A DNA stretch of 64,000 nt from Methylocystis sp. (GTDB lineage Bacteria > Pseudomonadota > Alphaproteobacteria > Rhizobiales > Beijerinckiaceae), in the NCBI RefSeq assembly GCF_021731785.1, contig NZ_JAKFWS010000008.1:1-64000 (forward strand). The letters run 5' to 3'. The translations under genes and the position numbers were made by a program. This document shows positions 57,746 through 64,000 of the stretch, piece by piece. The notes below the pieces were generated by a model, which was not told the origin of the DNA, ran no database searches, and worked only from the letters and a program-made list of their open reading frames with translations. How positions within the stretch are numbered: position 1 is the first letter of the stretch; every line of letters begins with the position of its first letter.

Positions 57746-58095
57746 TCGAAGACTGGGCGGCGCTCGCCAAAAAGCTCTCCGCCGACATAAGAGAATTGCG
57801 CGTCGGCTCGCCCGAGGTGCTGAAGGCCTTCTCGACGATGGCGATCGCAGCGGGCGCGCAAGGCGCGCTCGACCCGAAGACAAAGGAACTGATCGCGCTT
57901 GCGGTCAGCGTCGCAGTGCGCTGCGACGATTGCATCGCTTTTCACGCCAAAGCCGCGTCACAGCGCGGCGCGACGCGCGAGGAGGTGATGGAGACGCTCG
58001 CCATGAGCATCTACATGGGTGCCGGACCGTCGGTGATGTATGCGAGCCACGCGCTCGCCGCCTTCTCCCAGTTCGACGCCGAAAAGCAAGCCTGA
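57742..58095 (+). CDS. Carboxymuconolactone-decarboxylase (AhpD-like) family protein
   Basis: A 117-residue helical protein with the AhpD-type redox motif (SVAVRCDDCIAFHAKAAS, CxxC plus His, and the preceding Glu in KTKELIALAV). Such proteins act as peroxidases or disulfide reductases. AAGGAG precedes ATG 57742, which overlaps the RND stop. Neighbours suggest a role with persulfide or thiol chemistry. Confidence 0.85.
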   Translation: MIEDWAALAKKLSADIRELRVGSPEVLKAFSTMAIAAGAQGALDPKTKELIALAVSVAVRCDDCIAFHAKAASQRGATREEVMETLAMSIYMGAGPSVMYASHALAAFSQFDAEKQA

Positions 58096-58111
58096 GAAGA
58101 AAGGAATGAAA

Positions 58112-58453
58112 ATGACTCTGGGCTCTCTCCTGTCGAAACTCGCGGGCGGCGGCGCGGCGCCGACCATTGAGCACGATGATTTCTGTCGCGTGGTCGCCGA
58201 CAAATCTTGCGCCGTCGTCGACGTGCGCGAGCCGCATGAATATGGCGCCGGCCATGTGCCGGGGGCCAAGAACATGCCGCTCTCGAGCTTCGATCCGACA
58301 AAGCTTCCGAAGGGCGACGTTGTCCTTATCTGTCAGGCGGGCGGGCGTTCGGCCAAGGCGCTGGCGCAGGCGCAAAGCGCCGGACGAAAGGATCTTCGCC
58401 ACTATGCGCCGGGCACCGGCGGCTGGCGCGCCCGCGGCGGCGCGGTCGAATAG
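58112..58453 (+). CDS. Rhodanese-domain sulfurtransferase
   Basis: A 113-residue single-domain rhodanese: VVDVREPHEYGAGHVPGA and the active-site loop LICQAGGRSAKALAQAQ with the catalytic Cys. It would carry or transfer sulfane sulfur as an enzyme persulfide. Start is ATG 58112 or the ATG two codons earlier (58106); AGGA favours 58112. Last gene of the adaptor-RND-CMD-rhodanese unit. Confidence 0.88.
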   Translation: MTLGSLLSKLAGGGAAPTIEHDDFCRVVADKSCAVVDVREPHEYGAGHVPGAKNMPLSSFDPTKLPKGDVVLICQAGGRSAKALAQAQSAGRKDLRHYAPGTGGWRARGGAVE

Positions 58454-58489
58454 ACGTCGCGCCAAGAAGGCGTTGCGATACGCGTTCTG

Positions 58490-58525
58490 TCATCCCCGAC
58501 GCGCAAAGCGCGATCGGGGAGCCAG
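58490..58525. repeat. Single intergenic hairpin repeat
   Basis: TCATCCCCGACGCGC-AAA-GCGCGATCGGGGAGCC forms a hairpin between the rhodanese gene and the convergent carbonic anhydrase. It is a half-copy of the paired element class at 26721 and 30601. Confidence 0.6.
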
Positions 58526-58560
58526 AGCGAACTGATCCAGAGTTTGGCGTTGACGGCGCG

Positions 58561-59145
58561 CTACGCCGCCTTGCCGACCTTGGTCGCTTCGGCGACTTCG
58601 TTGATCTTTCCAGTCTTCACATCATAGATGTAGCCGTAAATGGGCACGTTCTTGGGCGTTAGCGGATGCGAACGGATGCGCGCGACGTCTTGCGCGACGC
58701 TTTCCTCCTGATTCTTGATCGTATGCCACTTGATGAAATGGCCGGCTGCGCATCCGCCGCCATGTTGCGGGTTCGACCAATTCTTGCCGTCGAAACTCGC
58801 CGTCGCCAGACTGTCGTCCAGCAAGTCGCTCATGATCTCGTCGCAGAAGAGCTCCATGCCGCAATTGGTGTGGTGAATGACAAACCACTCCTTGGTGCCG
58901 AGCAGCTTGTGTGAAATGACGAGCGAGCGAATTGCGTCGTCTGAAGCGCGGCCGCCGGCGTTGCGGATCACATGCGCGTCGCCCTCCGAAAGGCCGGCAT
59001 ATTTCGCCGGATCGAGACGCGCGTCCATGCAGGTCAGGATCGCGAAACCGCGCGCCGGCGGCAGCGCAAGTTCGCTCTTCTTTCCGAAATTGGCGGCATA
59101 AGCATTGTTCGCGGCGACAACTTCGTTGACGATCTGGCTTGCCAT
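58561..59145 (-). CDS. Beta-carbonic anhydrase
   Basis: A 194-residue enzyme that interconverts CO2 and bicarbonate. Zinc ligands lie in [11 protein letters not shown] (Cys and the Asp-Arg dyad) and [12 protein letters not shown] (His and Cys); [13 protein letters not shown] is the conserved dyad loop. AAGGGAG precedes ATG 59145. Single gene; the C-terminus [15 protein letters not shown] is typical of this subgroup. Confidence 0.92.
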   Translation of the reverse strand: MASQIVNEVVAANNAYAANFGKKSELALPPARGFAILTCMDARLDPAKYAGLSEGDAHVIRNAGGRASDDAIRSLVISHKLLGTKEWFVIHHTNCGMELFCDEIMSDLLDDSLATASFDGKNWSNPQHGGGCAAGHFIKWHTIKNQEESVAQDVARIRSHPLTPKNVPIYGYIYDVKTGKINEVAEATKVGKAA

Positions 59146-59356
59146 GTCTTTCTCCCTTGTTGCGCACGTTGCGTCGAGGCTTCTTTGACCTTGCTCAACA
59201 TTGGAGCGCTTCAGCATGCTTTTCAAGCTGAGAAGGCGCGCGATCTTCGTGACATAGTCGCTTGACGATCAGCGATATATATTTCGAGGACGCTGGCGCT
59301 GATACTGTATAACGTTCGCGCAAACGCGCTCACTCCAGAGGAGATGGTTGTAAGGA

Positions 59357-60241
59357 ATGTCCGATTCCGTAGATTTTTTTCCCGGATTCGCTTCGCACTG
59401 GATCGATGCGCCGGCTGGAAAGGTATTCGCCCGCGTCCACGGCGAGGGGCAGCCCGTGATTCTCCTGCACGGGTTCGGCGAGACGCATGTCGCCTGGCGT
59501 AAGATTGCGCCGGCGCTCGCGAAGCGTTTCAGAGTCGTTGCGATGGATTTGCGCGGCTACGGCTGGTCGGCGGTCCCCGCCAGCGAGAAGGGCGAGAGTT
59601 ACTCGAAGCAGGAAATGGCCGCCGACGTCGTCGCCGTCATGGAGTCGCTCGGCCATGTGCGCTTCGCACTCGTCGGTCACGACAGGGGCGCGCGCGTCGG
59701 CCAGCGGCTTGCGCTCGATCAGCCCGGCCGATTGGACAGGATCGCGCTCGTCAATATCGCGCCGGTCGACGATGATTTCGGAGACGGAGATTTGCAGCGC
59801 GTCGGACGCGCGCGCTTCCTCGCGGCCGAGGCGCCGAGACCCGAAGAGCTTATCGGCCTAGATCCCATCGGCTTCCTCGACGATGCGCTGATGAATGGAA
59901 CGAAGGCGAAGTCGCTGGAGCCGTTCGGTGCGGACGCGCTCGCCGCCTATCGTCAGGCCTTCAACGACCCGGCGCGCATTCACGCCTTCTGCGAGGATTT
60001 TCGCGCCGGCGCCACGATTGATCGCGAGCACCTTGCAGAGGACAAAGCAGACGGGAAGAAACTTGCGATGCCGACGCTCATCATCGCAGGCGAGACGACC
60101 TTTCCCGCGAGCGGCCCTTCGGTATTCGACGCGTGGTGCGAGTGGGGCGACGACATCGCCGAAGCGCGCATCGATTCTGGCCTCTATCCGATGGAGGAGG
60201 CGCCAGCGGCGACGCTCGCCGCGCTGGAGAGTTTCCTGTGA
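59357..60241 (+). CDS. Alpha/beta hydrolase, haloacid/epoxide-hydrolase-like, missing catalytic His
   Basis: A 294-residue protein. PVILLHGFGETHVAWRKIA is the oxyanion loop, LVGHDRGARVGQRLALDQPG carries a nucleophilic Asp as in fluoroacetate dehalogenases and epoxide hydrolases, and a cap domain follows. At the place where relatives have the catalytic His (DSGHYPMEE-like) the sequence is DSGLYPMEEAPAATLAALES, with CTC instead of a His codon. It may be inactive or use another residue. Its stop overlaps the patatin start. Confidence 0.8.
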   Translation: MSDSVDFFPGFASHWIDAPAGKVFARVHGEGQPVILLHGFGETHVAWRKIAPALAKRFRVVAMDLRGYGWSAVPASEKGESYSKQEMAADVVAVMESLGHVRFALVGHDRGARVGQRLALDQPGRLDRIALVNIAPVDDDFGDGDLQRVGRARFLAAEAPRPEELIGLDPIGFLDDALMNGTKAKSLEPFGADALAAYRQAFNDPARIHAFCEDFRAGATIDREHLAEDKADGKKLAMPTLIIAGETTFPASGPSVFDAWCEWGDDIAEARIDSGLYPMEEAPAATLAALESFL

Positions 60242-61101
60242 GCCTTTATCGCGGCAAGACCGTCGCGCTCGCCCTTGGCGGCGGCGGCGCCCGCGGACTT
60301 GCGCATATTTGCGTGCTCGAAGCCCTGGATGAGATGGGCGTGCGGCCGGTCGCCATCGCCGGCGCTTCGATCGGCGCCATCATCGGCGCGGCCTATGCGG
60401 CAGGGTTTTCCGGCTTGGAACTGCGCACGCACACCCAGGCCATTCTCAAGAACCGCATCGGACTCGCGCGTCGCCTGCTCCATGCGCGGGCGCGCGGACG
60501 AAAGCGGCTGCTTTCCCGCGTCGCCCATCCGCTGCTGTTCGACGGTGAGCGCTTTCTGCACGCCTTTTGGCCCGCAGGCATGCCTGAGCGCTTCGAGGAC
60601 CTGCACATTCCGTTGCAGGTCGTCGCCACTGATTTTCGCCGCCGCATCGAAGCAGTTTTCGCCACGGGTCCGCTGCGTCCCGCCATTGCAGGGTCGATGG
60701 CGATACCAGGCGTCGTGCGCGCCGCTGCGAGCGATCACGGCTATTTCGTCGATGGCGGATTGGTCAATCCGCTGCCCTACGATCATCTCTGGGGCCTTGC
60801 CGACATCATCATCGCCGTCGACGTCTCAGGCAATTTCGGCGTCGAAACCGGTAAGGGTCCGCCCTCCGCCTTCGAGACGATGATTGTCGCGAGCCAGATC
60901 ATGATGAACGCGATCAGCTCGCGCATGATCGCGGAGCGGCCCCCCGACGTGCTGATCCGGCCTGAAGTGCATCAATATCTCGCGCTCGACCTCTTCAAGG
61001 CGTCGCGCATTTTCGCCGCCGGCGACGCCTGCCGCGACACGTTGCGCCAGGGACTGGCGCAGGCGGCGCTGCGACTTGAAGCTCGGAGCAGGATCGTTTG
61101 A
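60238..61101 (+). CDS. Patatin-like phospholipase
   Basis: A 287-residue lipolytic acyl hydrolase. ALALGGGGARGLAHICVLEA is the oxyanion hole, IAGASIGAIIGAAYAAG the nucleophilic-Ser elbow, and YFVDGGLVNPLPYD the catalytic Asp. The GTG start overlaps the preceding TGA, so it is coupled to the hydrolase gene. The stop codon lies inside a long palindrome. Confidence 0.9.
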   Translation: MSLYRGKTVALALGGGGARGLAHICVLEALDEMGVRPVAIAGASIGAIIGAAYAAGFSGLELRTHTQAILKNRIGLARRLLHARARGRKRLLSRVAHPLLFDGERFLHAFWPAGMPERFEDLHIPLQVVATDFRRRIEAVFATGPLRPAIAGSMAIPGVVRAAASDHGYFVDGGLVNPLPYDHLWGLADIIIAVDVSGNFGVETGKGPPSAFETMIVASQIMMNAISSRMIAERPPDVLIRPEVHQYLALDLFKASRIFAAGDACRDTLRQGLAQAALRLEARSRIV

Positions 61102-61211
61102 GGCGGATCGCAGATGCGATCCGCCTCAAACGTGAATCCTGCTCCATCCCTTAAATCATAGCGCGCTTTAAGCGAAAAACCCGGATTCCACTTTCTCGCA
61201 GCGCGCTCTAG
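61091..61211. repeat. Two-part palindromic repeat, copy 3
   Basis: First module: arms GTTTGAGGCGGATCGCA and TGCGATCCGCCTCAAAC (61096-61131), containing the patatin stop. Second module (61158-61211): ATAGCGCGCTTTAAGCGAAA to CGCAGCGCGCTCTAG around CCCGGATTCCACTTTC, containing the tadA stop. It lies between convergent genes and probably terminates both. Confidence 0.75.
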
Positions 61212-61654
61212 CGCCGCGCCTGAAAAAATTCGCGCAGGAGCTGCGCCGCCTCGCTTTCCCGAATGCCGCCATAGACTTCTGGCTTATGATGGCAGGTCGG
61301 CTGCGAGAAGAAGCGCGGCCCGTGCTCCACGGCGCCACCCTTCGGATCGCTCGCCGCATAATAGAGCCGCCCGATGCGGGCGAAGGAAATCGCCGCCGCG
61401 CACATCGCGCAGGGCTCGAGCGTCACATAGAGATCGCAATCGACGAGACGCTCCGAGCCGAGCGTGGCGCAGGCTTCGCGAATGACAAGCATCTCGGCGT
61501 GGGCGGTCGGATCGCGATCGCGCAGCGTGCGGTTGCCTGCGGCCGCGATGACGGAGCCCTTGCGCACAAGCGCGGCGCCGACTGGGACTTCACCCGCCGC
61601 CGCCGCGGCGCGCGCTTCCTCGAAAGCGGCGCCGAAAAGATCATTGACGCTCAT
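61208..61654 (-). CDS. tadA: tRNA-specific adenosine deaminase
   Basis: A 148-residue zinc enzyme that deaminates the wobble adenosine of tRNA-Arg(ACG) to inosine. Motifs PTAHAEMLVIREAC (zinc His and catalytic Glu) and VTLEPCAMCAAAISFARIGR (two zinc Cys) are intact. Its stop codon is part of the repeat at 61091-61211. Divergent from the pseudouridine synthase gene. Confidence 0.94.
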   Translation of the reverse strand: MSVNDLFGAAFEEARAAAAAGEVPVGAALVRKGSVIAAAGNRTLRDRDPTAHAEMLVIREACATLGSERLVDCDLYVTLEPCAMCAAAISFARIGRLYYAASDPKGGAVEHGPRFFSQPTCHHKPEVYGGIRESEAAQLLREFFQARR

Positions 61655-61711
61655 CTTGGCCTTCTCTGCAATCGCGCTTCAAAGCGCGCTTGCCGCCTGC
61701 TATCAGAACCC

Positions 61712-63709
61712 ATGACCGAAAAGAACCGAAATACCCGCGCCGGCTCCGCCGGCGGCGATCGGCCCTTGCGCCGGCCCGCCAAGAAGGCGCCGGCCGCACA
61801 TGCTGCGCGCGAAGACACGAGGCCAGCAAAGCCACGTTTCGACAAACCTCGCCTTGACAAACCTCGCCTTGACAAACCTCGCCTTGACAAACCTCGCTTT
61901 GACAAGCCGCGCTTTGACAAGCCGCGCTTTGACAAGCCCGCCTCCCGCGACGCCGAAAGCGCACGCGGCAAATTTCCCGTCAAGAAGCGCGTCGCCGCGC
62001 CTGCGCCCGAGCCCCGGGAAAAGGCCTTCGAAGGCGAGCGGATCGCGAAAGTCATGGCGCGCGCTGGCGTTTGTTCGCGCCGCGACGCTGAGCATTGGAT
62101 CGCGGAAGGACGCGTCGCCGTCAATGGGCGGGCGCTGACCAGTCCGGCCTTCAATGTGAGCGACAGCGACAAAATCACGATCGATGGCGCGCCGATGCAG
62201 GCGCGCGAGCGCACGCGGCTGTTTCTCTTCCACAAGCCCGCCGGCTATGTCACCACCGCGCGCGACGAAGAAGGCCGAGCCACGGCGTTCTCTTATCTTG
62301 AGGAGCGCTATCCCGACTTGCCGAGGCTGGTCAGCGTCGGACGACTCGACATCAACACGGAAGGGCTGCTGCTGCTCACCAATGACGGCGGCCTGGCGCG
62401 CACCCTCGAATTGCCGGCGACCGGCTGGACGCGGCGCTACCGGGTGCGGGCGCATGGCGTGATTGATCAGACGCGGCTCGATTCGCTGAGCAAGGGCGTG
62501 ACGATCGACGGCGTCAACTATGCGCCGATAGAGGCGCGGCTCGAACGCGAGCAGGGCGCCAACGCATGGATCGCGATGAGTCTCACCGAAGGCAAGAACC
62601 GGGAAATCAAGCGGGTCATGGCGCATCTTGGGCTCGACGTGACGCGACTCATTCGCGTGTCGTACGGGCCCTTCCAGCTCGGCGATCTCGCGGAAGGCGC
62701 TGTCGAAGAAGTGCGATTGAAAACGCTGCGCGAGCAATTGGGCAAATCGCTCGCCGAACTCGCTGGCGTTGATTTCGCCGCGCCGCTGCGCGAGAAGGCG
62801 CCGGCGGAGCAGCAGGAGATTCGCGAGCGCGCCGAAAATCGTCCGCGCAAACATGTCTCCACGCTGCGTAAAGAACAGGATGAGCGACGCGACGCCGGTC
62901 CCCGCGCGCGCGTGACGCGCGGCGCCGTCGCCGACCGCAAGGGACGCGCTGTCGCCGTCGAGCGGGTCACTCCGGTTGCGCGCAAAGCGCTAGAGGCCGC
63001 TCCGTCGCGCAATGCACGACGTTTCGAATCGATGCGCGACGAGGGCGCGCGCCAACGGCAAGAGCCGCAATCCGGCCGTCCAGCGCGCGAAAGCAAGCCG
63101 CGCGCGGAGCGTTTCGAGCGTGAAGAGGGGCGGCGACGCGACGAGCGGTCCGGGTCCGAACAACGCCGTCCGCCCCGCTTCGACCAACCGCGCAGCGCGC
63201 GGCCGGCGCGAGCGCCGCGCGAGCGCGGGTCGGAGAGACGCGACGACGGTCCACGCAGCGAGACCCAGAGATTCGAGAAACGGCCGGACGATCGCGCGAG
63301 CGTTCGCGGATATCATCGCGAGTCCAATCGCGATGACGCGCGTTTCGAAAAGCGCCCGCCGCGTCGCGACGGCGATGAGGCGCGACGAGATACGCGCGGA
63401 GCCAGCGCGCCACGCCAGGAGCGGCCGCGGACATTCGACAAGCGCCCGGCCCGCACGGGCGAGCGCGAATTTTCGGCAGGCGACCGCGCGGCCCGGGCGC
63501 GTAAATATGACCAGCCTCGCGCCAGCGGAGACGCGCGGTCCTCGCGAAGCGGCGGACCGTCCAAGGGCCCCTACAAAGGTCCACGCAGTGGATCAGGCAA
63601 AGGTCCCGCTGGCGGCCGAGGCGCGCCGCGCAAGGGGCCGCCCAAAGGTGCGTTCAAGGGCTCGCCCAAAGGACCCTCAAAGGGACCGCGCAAGCCGCGT
63701 GGCGCATAG
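61712..63709 (+). CDS. RsuA/RluB-family pseudouridine synthase with long basic tail
   Basis: A 665-residue protein, over twice the family's usual length. After a disordered N-terminal extension with seven PRxDK units come an S4 RNA-binding domain (RIAKVMARAGVCSRRDAEHW) and the catalytic domain with the Asp in LVSVGRLDINTEGLLLLTND; LTEGKNREIKRVMAHLGLDV follows. From about residue 360 to the end the chain is arginine-, lysine- and glycine-rich, ending in repeated KGP/KGS units. It should modify 23S rRNA; the tail probably binds RNA non-specifically. Confidence 0.88.
   Translation: MTEKNRNTRAGSAGGDRPLRRPAKKAPAAHAAREDTRPAKPRFDKPRLDKPRLDKPRLDKPRFDKPRFDKPRFDKPASRDAESARGKFPVKKRVAAPAPEPREKAFEGERIAKVMARAGVCSRRDAEHWIAEGRVAVNGRALTSPAFNVSDSDKITIDGAPMQARERTRLFLFHKPAGYVTTARDEEGRATAFSYLEERYPDLPRLVSVGRLDINTEGLLLLTNDGGLARTLELPATGWTRRYRVRAHGVIDQTRLDSLSKGVTIDGVNYAPIEARLEREQGANAWIAMSLTEGKNREIKRVMAHLGLDVTRLIRVSYGPFQLGDLAEGAVEEVRLKTLREQLGKSLAELAGVDFAAPLREKAPAEQQEIRERAENRPRKHVSTLRKEQDERRDAGPRARVTRGAVADRKGRAVAVERVTPVARKALEAAPSRNARRFESMRDEGARQRQEPQSGRPARESKPRAERFEREEGRRRDERSGSEQRRPPRFDQPRSARPARAPRERGSERRDDGPRSETQRFEKRPDDRASVRGYHRESNRDDARFEKRPPRRDGDEARRDTRGASAPRQERPRTFDKRPARTGEREFSAGDRAARARKYDQPRASGDARSSRSGGPSKGPYKGPRSGSGKGPAGGRGAPRKGPPKGAFKGSPKGPSKGPRKPRGA
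61832..61936 (+). repeat. Seven in-frame 15-bp repeats (PRFDK/PRLDK)
   Basis: Seven consecutive 15-bp units inside the pseudouridine synthase gene, encoding PRFDK, PRLDK three times, then PRFDK three times. Adjacent units are identical or nearly so at the DNA level (e.g. CCTCGCCTTGACAAA), implying recent slippage expansion. Confidence 0.92.
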
Positions 63710-63712
63710 GCT

Positions 63713-64000
63713 ATGCGGATCGTCGGCGGCGCCCTGCGCGGTCGGGCGCTTTCCGGGCCGCGTTCGCAGGCGATCCGACCGACGTCGGACCGGCTGCGCG
63801 AATCCGTGTTCGACATTCTCGCGCACCGATTCAGCGATCCGGTTACCGGCGCGAATGTCGTCGATCTGTTCGCGGGCGCCGGGGCGCTGGGCCTTGAAGC
63901 CCTGTCGCGCGGCGCAGCGCGCGCGCTTTTCATCGACGACGGCGCAGAGGCGCGCGCTTTGTTGCGCGCCAATATCGAAGCGCTGGGGCTTGGCGGCGTC
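63713..64000 (+). CDS. rsmD: 16S rRNA (guanine-966-N2)-methyltransferase, N-terminal part
   Basis: The first 96 codons; the gene continues past the window. MRIVGGALRGRALSGPRSQA, then RPTSDRLRESVFDILAHRF, then VVDLFAGAGALGLEALSRGA (SAM-binding) are diagnostic for RsmD. The NPPY motif would be beyond the edge. It begins 3 bp after the pseudouridine synthase stop codon, so both rRNA-modification genes are probably co-expressed. Confidence 0.93.
   Translation, partial: MRIVGGALRGRALSGPRSQAIRPTSDRLRESVFDILAHRFSDPVTGANVVDLFAGAGALGLEALSRGAARALFIDDGAEARALLRANIEALGLGGV

Noticed and set aside
61832-61936. CRISPR-like array of 15-bp units
   Set aside because: Units are contiguous without spacers and in frame with a coding sequence, so they are a coding tandem repeat.

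Overview
The window looks like chromosomal DNA of a GC-rich alphaproteobacterium of the Hyphomicrobiales (Rhizobiales) type. The evidence is a set of genes in forms typical of that order: an LdtR-type MarR regulator, the DUF4164-zapA pair, an ExoR-like Sel1-repeat protein, a thiO-thiS-thiG-thiE operon behind a TPP riboswitch, an ArsR-methyltransferase regulator ahead of metF-metH, and a BigR/SqrR-type persulfide regulator. A Methylocystaceae/Beijerinckiaceae methylotroph would fit, but no diagnostic C1 gene lies in the window, so the family is a guess.

Layout. 1-5.8 kb is a decaying accessory segment: the start of an IS1380 transposase, a tRNA-Phe 3' fragment that looks like an integration scar, an IS66 remnant, a badly broken IS6 transposase and several small orphan genes. 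5.8-16.4 kb holds a YcxB-like membrane protein, an octaheme cytochrome divergent from a secreted sulfatase with a DUF4345 protein and a secreted HAD phosphatase, a two-barrel outer-membrane protein, a dead IS630, and small secreted or membrane proteins. 16.5-30.6 kb is core metabolism and division: pgk, gap, zapA, thiamine biosynthesis (with a ThiE-amidase fusion), ispG, a uracil-DNA-glycosylase-like protein, and cstA with its YbdD partner. 30.7-40.6 kb carries metH-metF-regulator, an acyl-CoA:acetate/propionate CoA-transferase, queD/queE and a monoheme cytochrome.

41-58.5 kb is the most coherent and most interesting part. It combines an ETHE1/Blh-like persulfide hydrolase and a TauE-type exporter, a cytochrome c', a copper-handling HMA-UreH-cupredoxin-LysM protein, a complete cytochrome bd oxidase operon (cydP-A-B-X), sulfide:quinone oxidoreductase, a Crp/Fnr regulator, a BigR/SqrR-type ArsR regulator, a HiPIP, an RND efflux pump with its adaptor, a CMD-family protein and a rhodanese. 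A shared 19-21 bp motif (ATTM-N8-TWATTTA; M is A or C, W is A or T) occurs at four promoters in this region: Blh/TauE, bigR itself, HiPIP and the RND adaptor. That suggests one sulfide/sulfane-sulfur regulon linked to a sulfide-tolerant terminal oxidase.

58.5-64 kb holds beta-carbonic anhydrase, an alpha/beta hydrolase lacking its expected catalytic His, a patatin, tadA, an RluB-type pseudouridine synthase with a very long basic tail, and the start of rsmD. Two families of palindromic intergenic repeats are scattered through the window.
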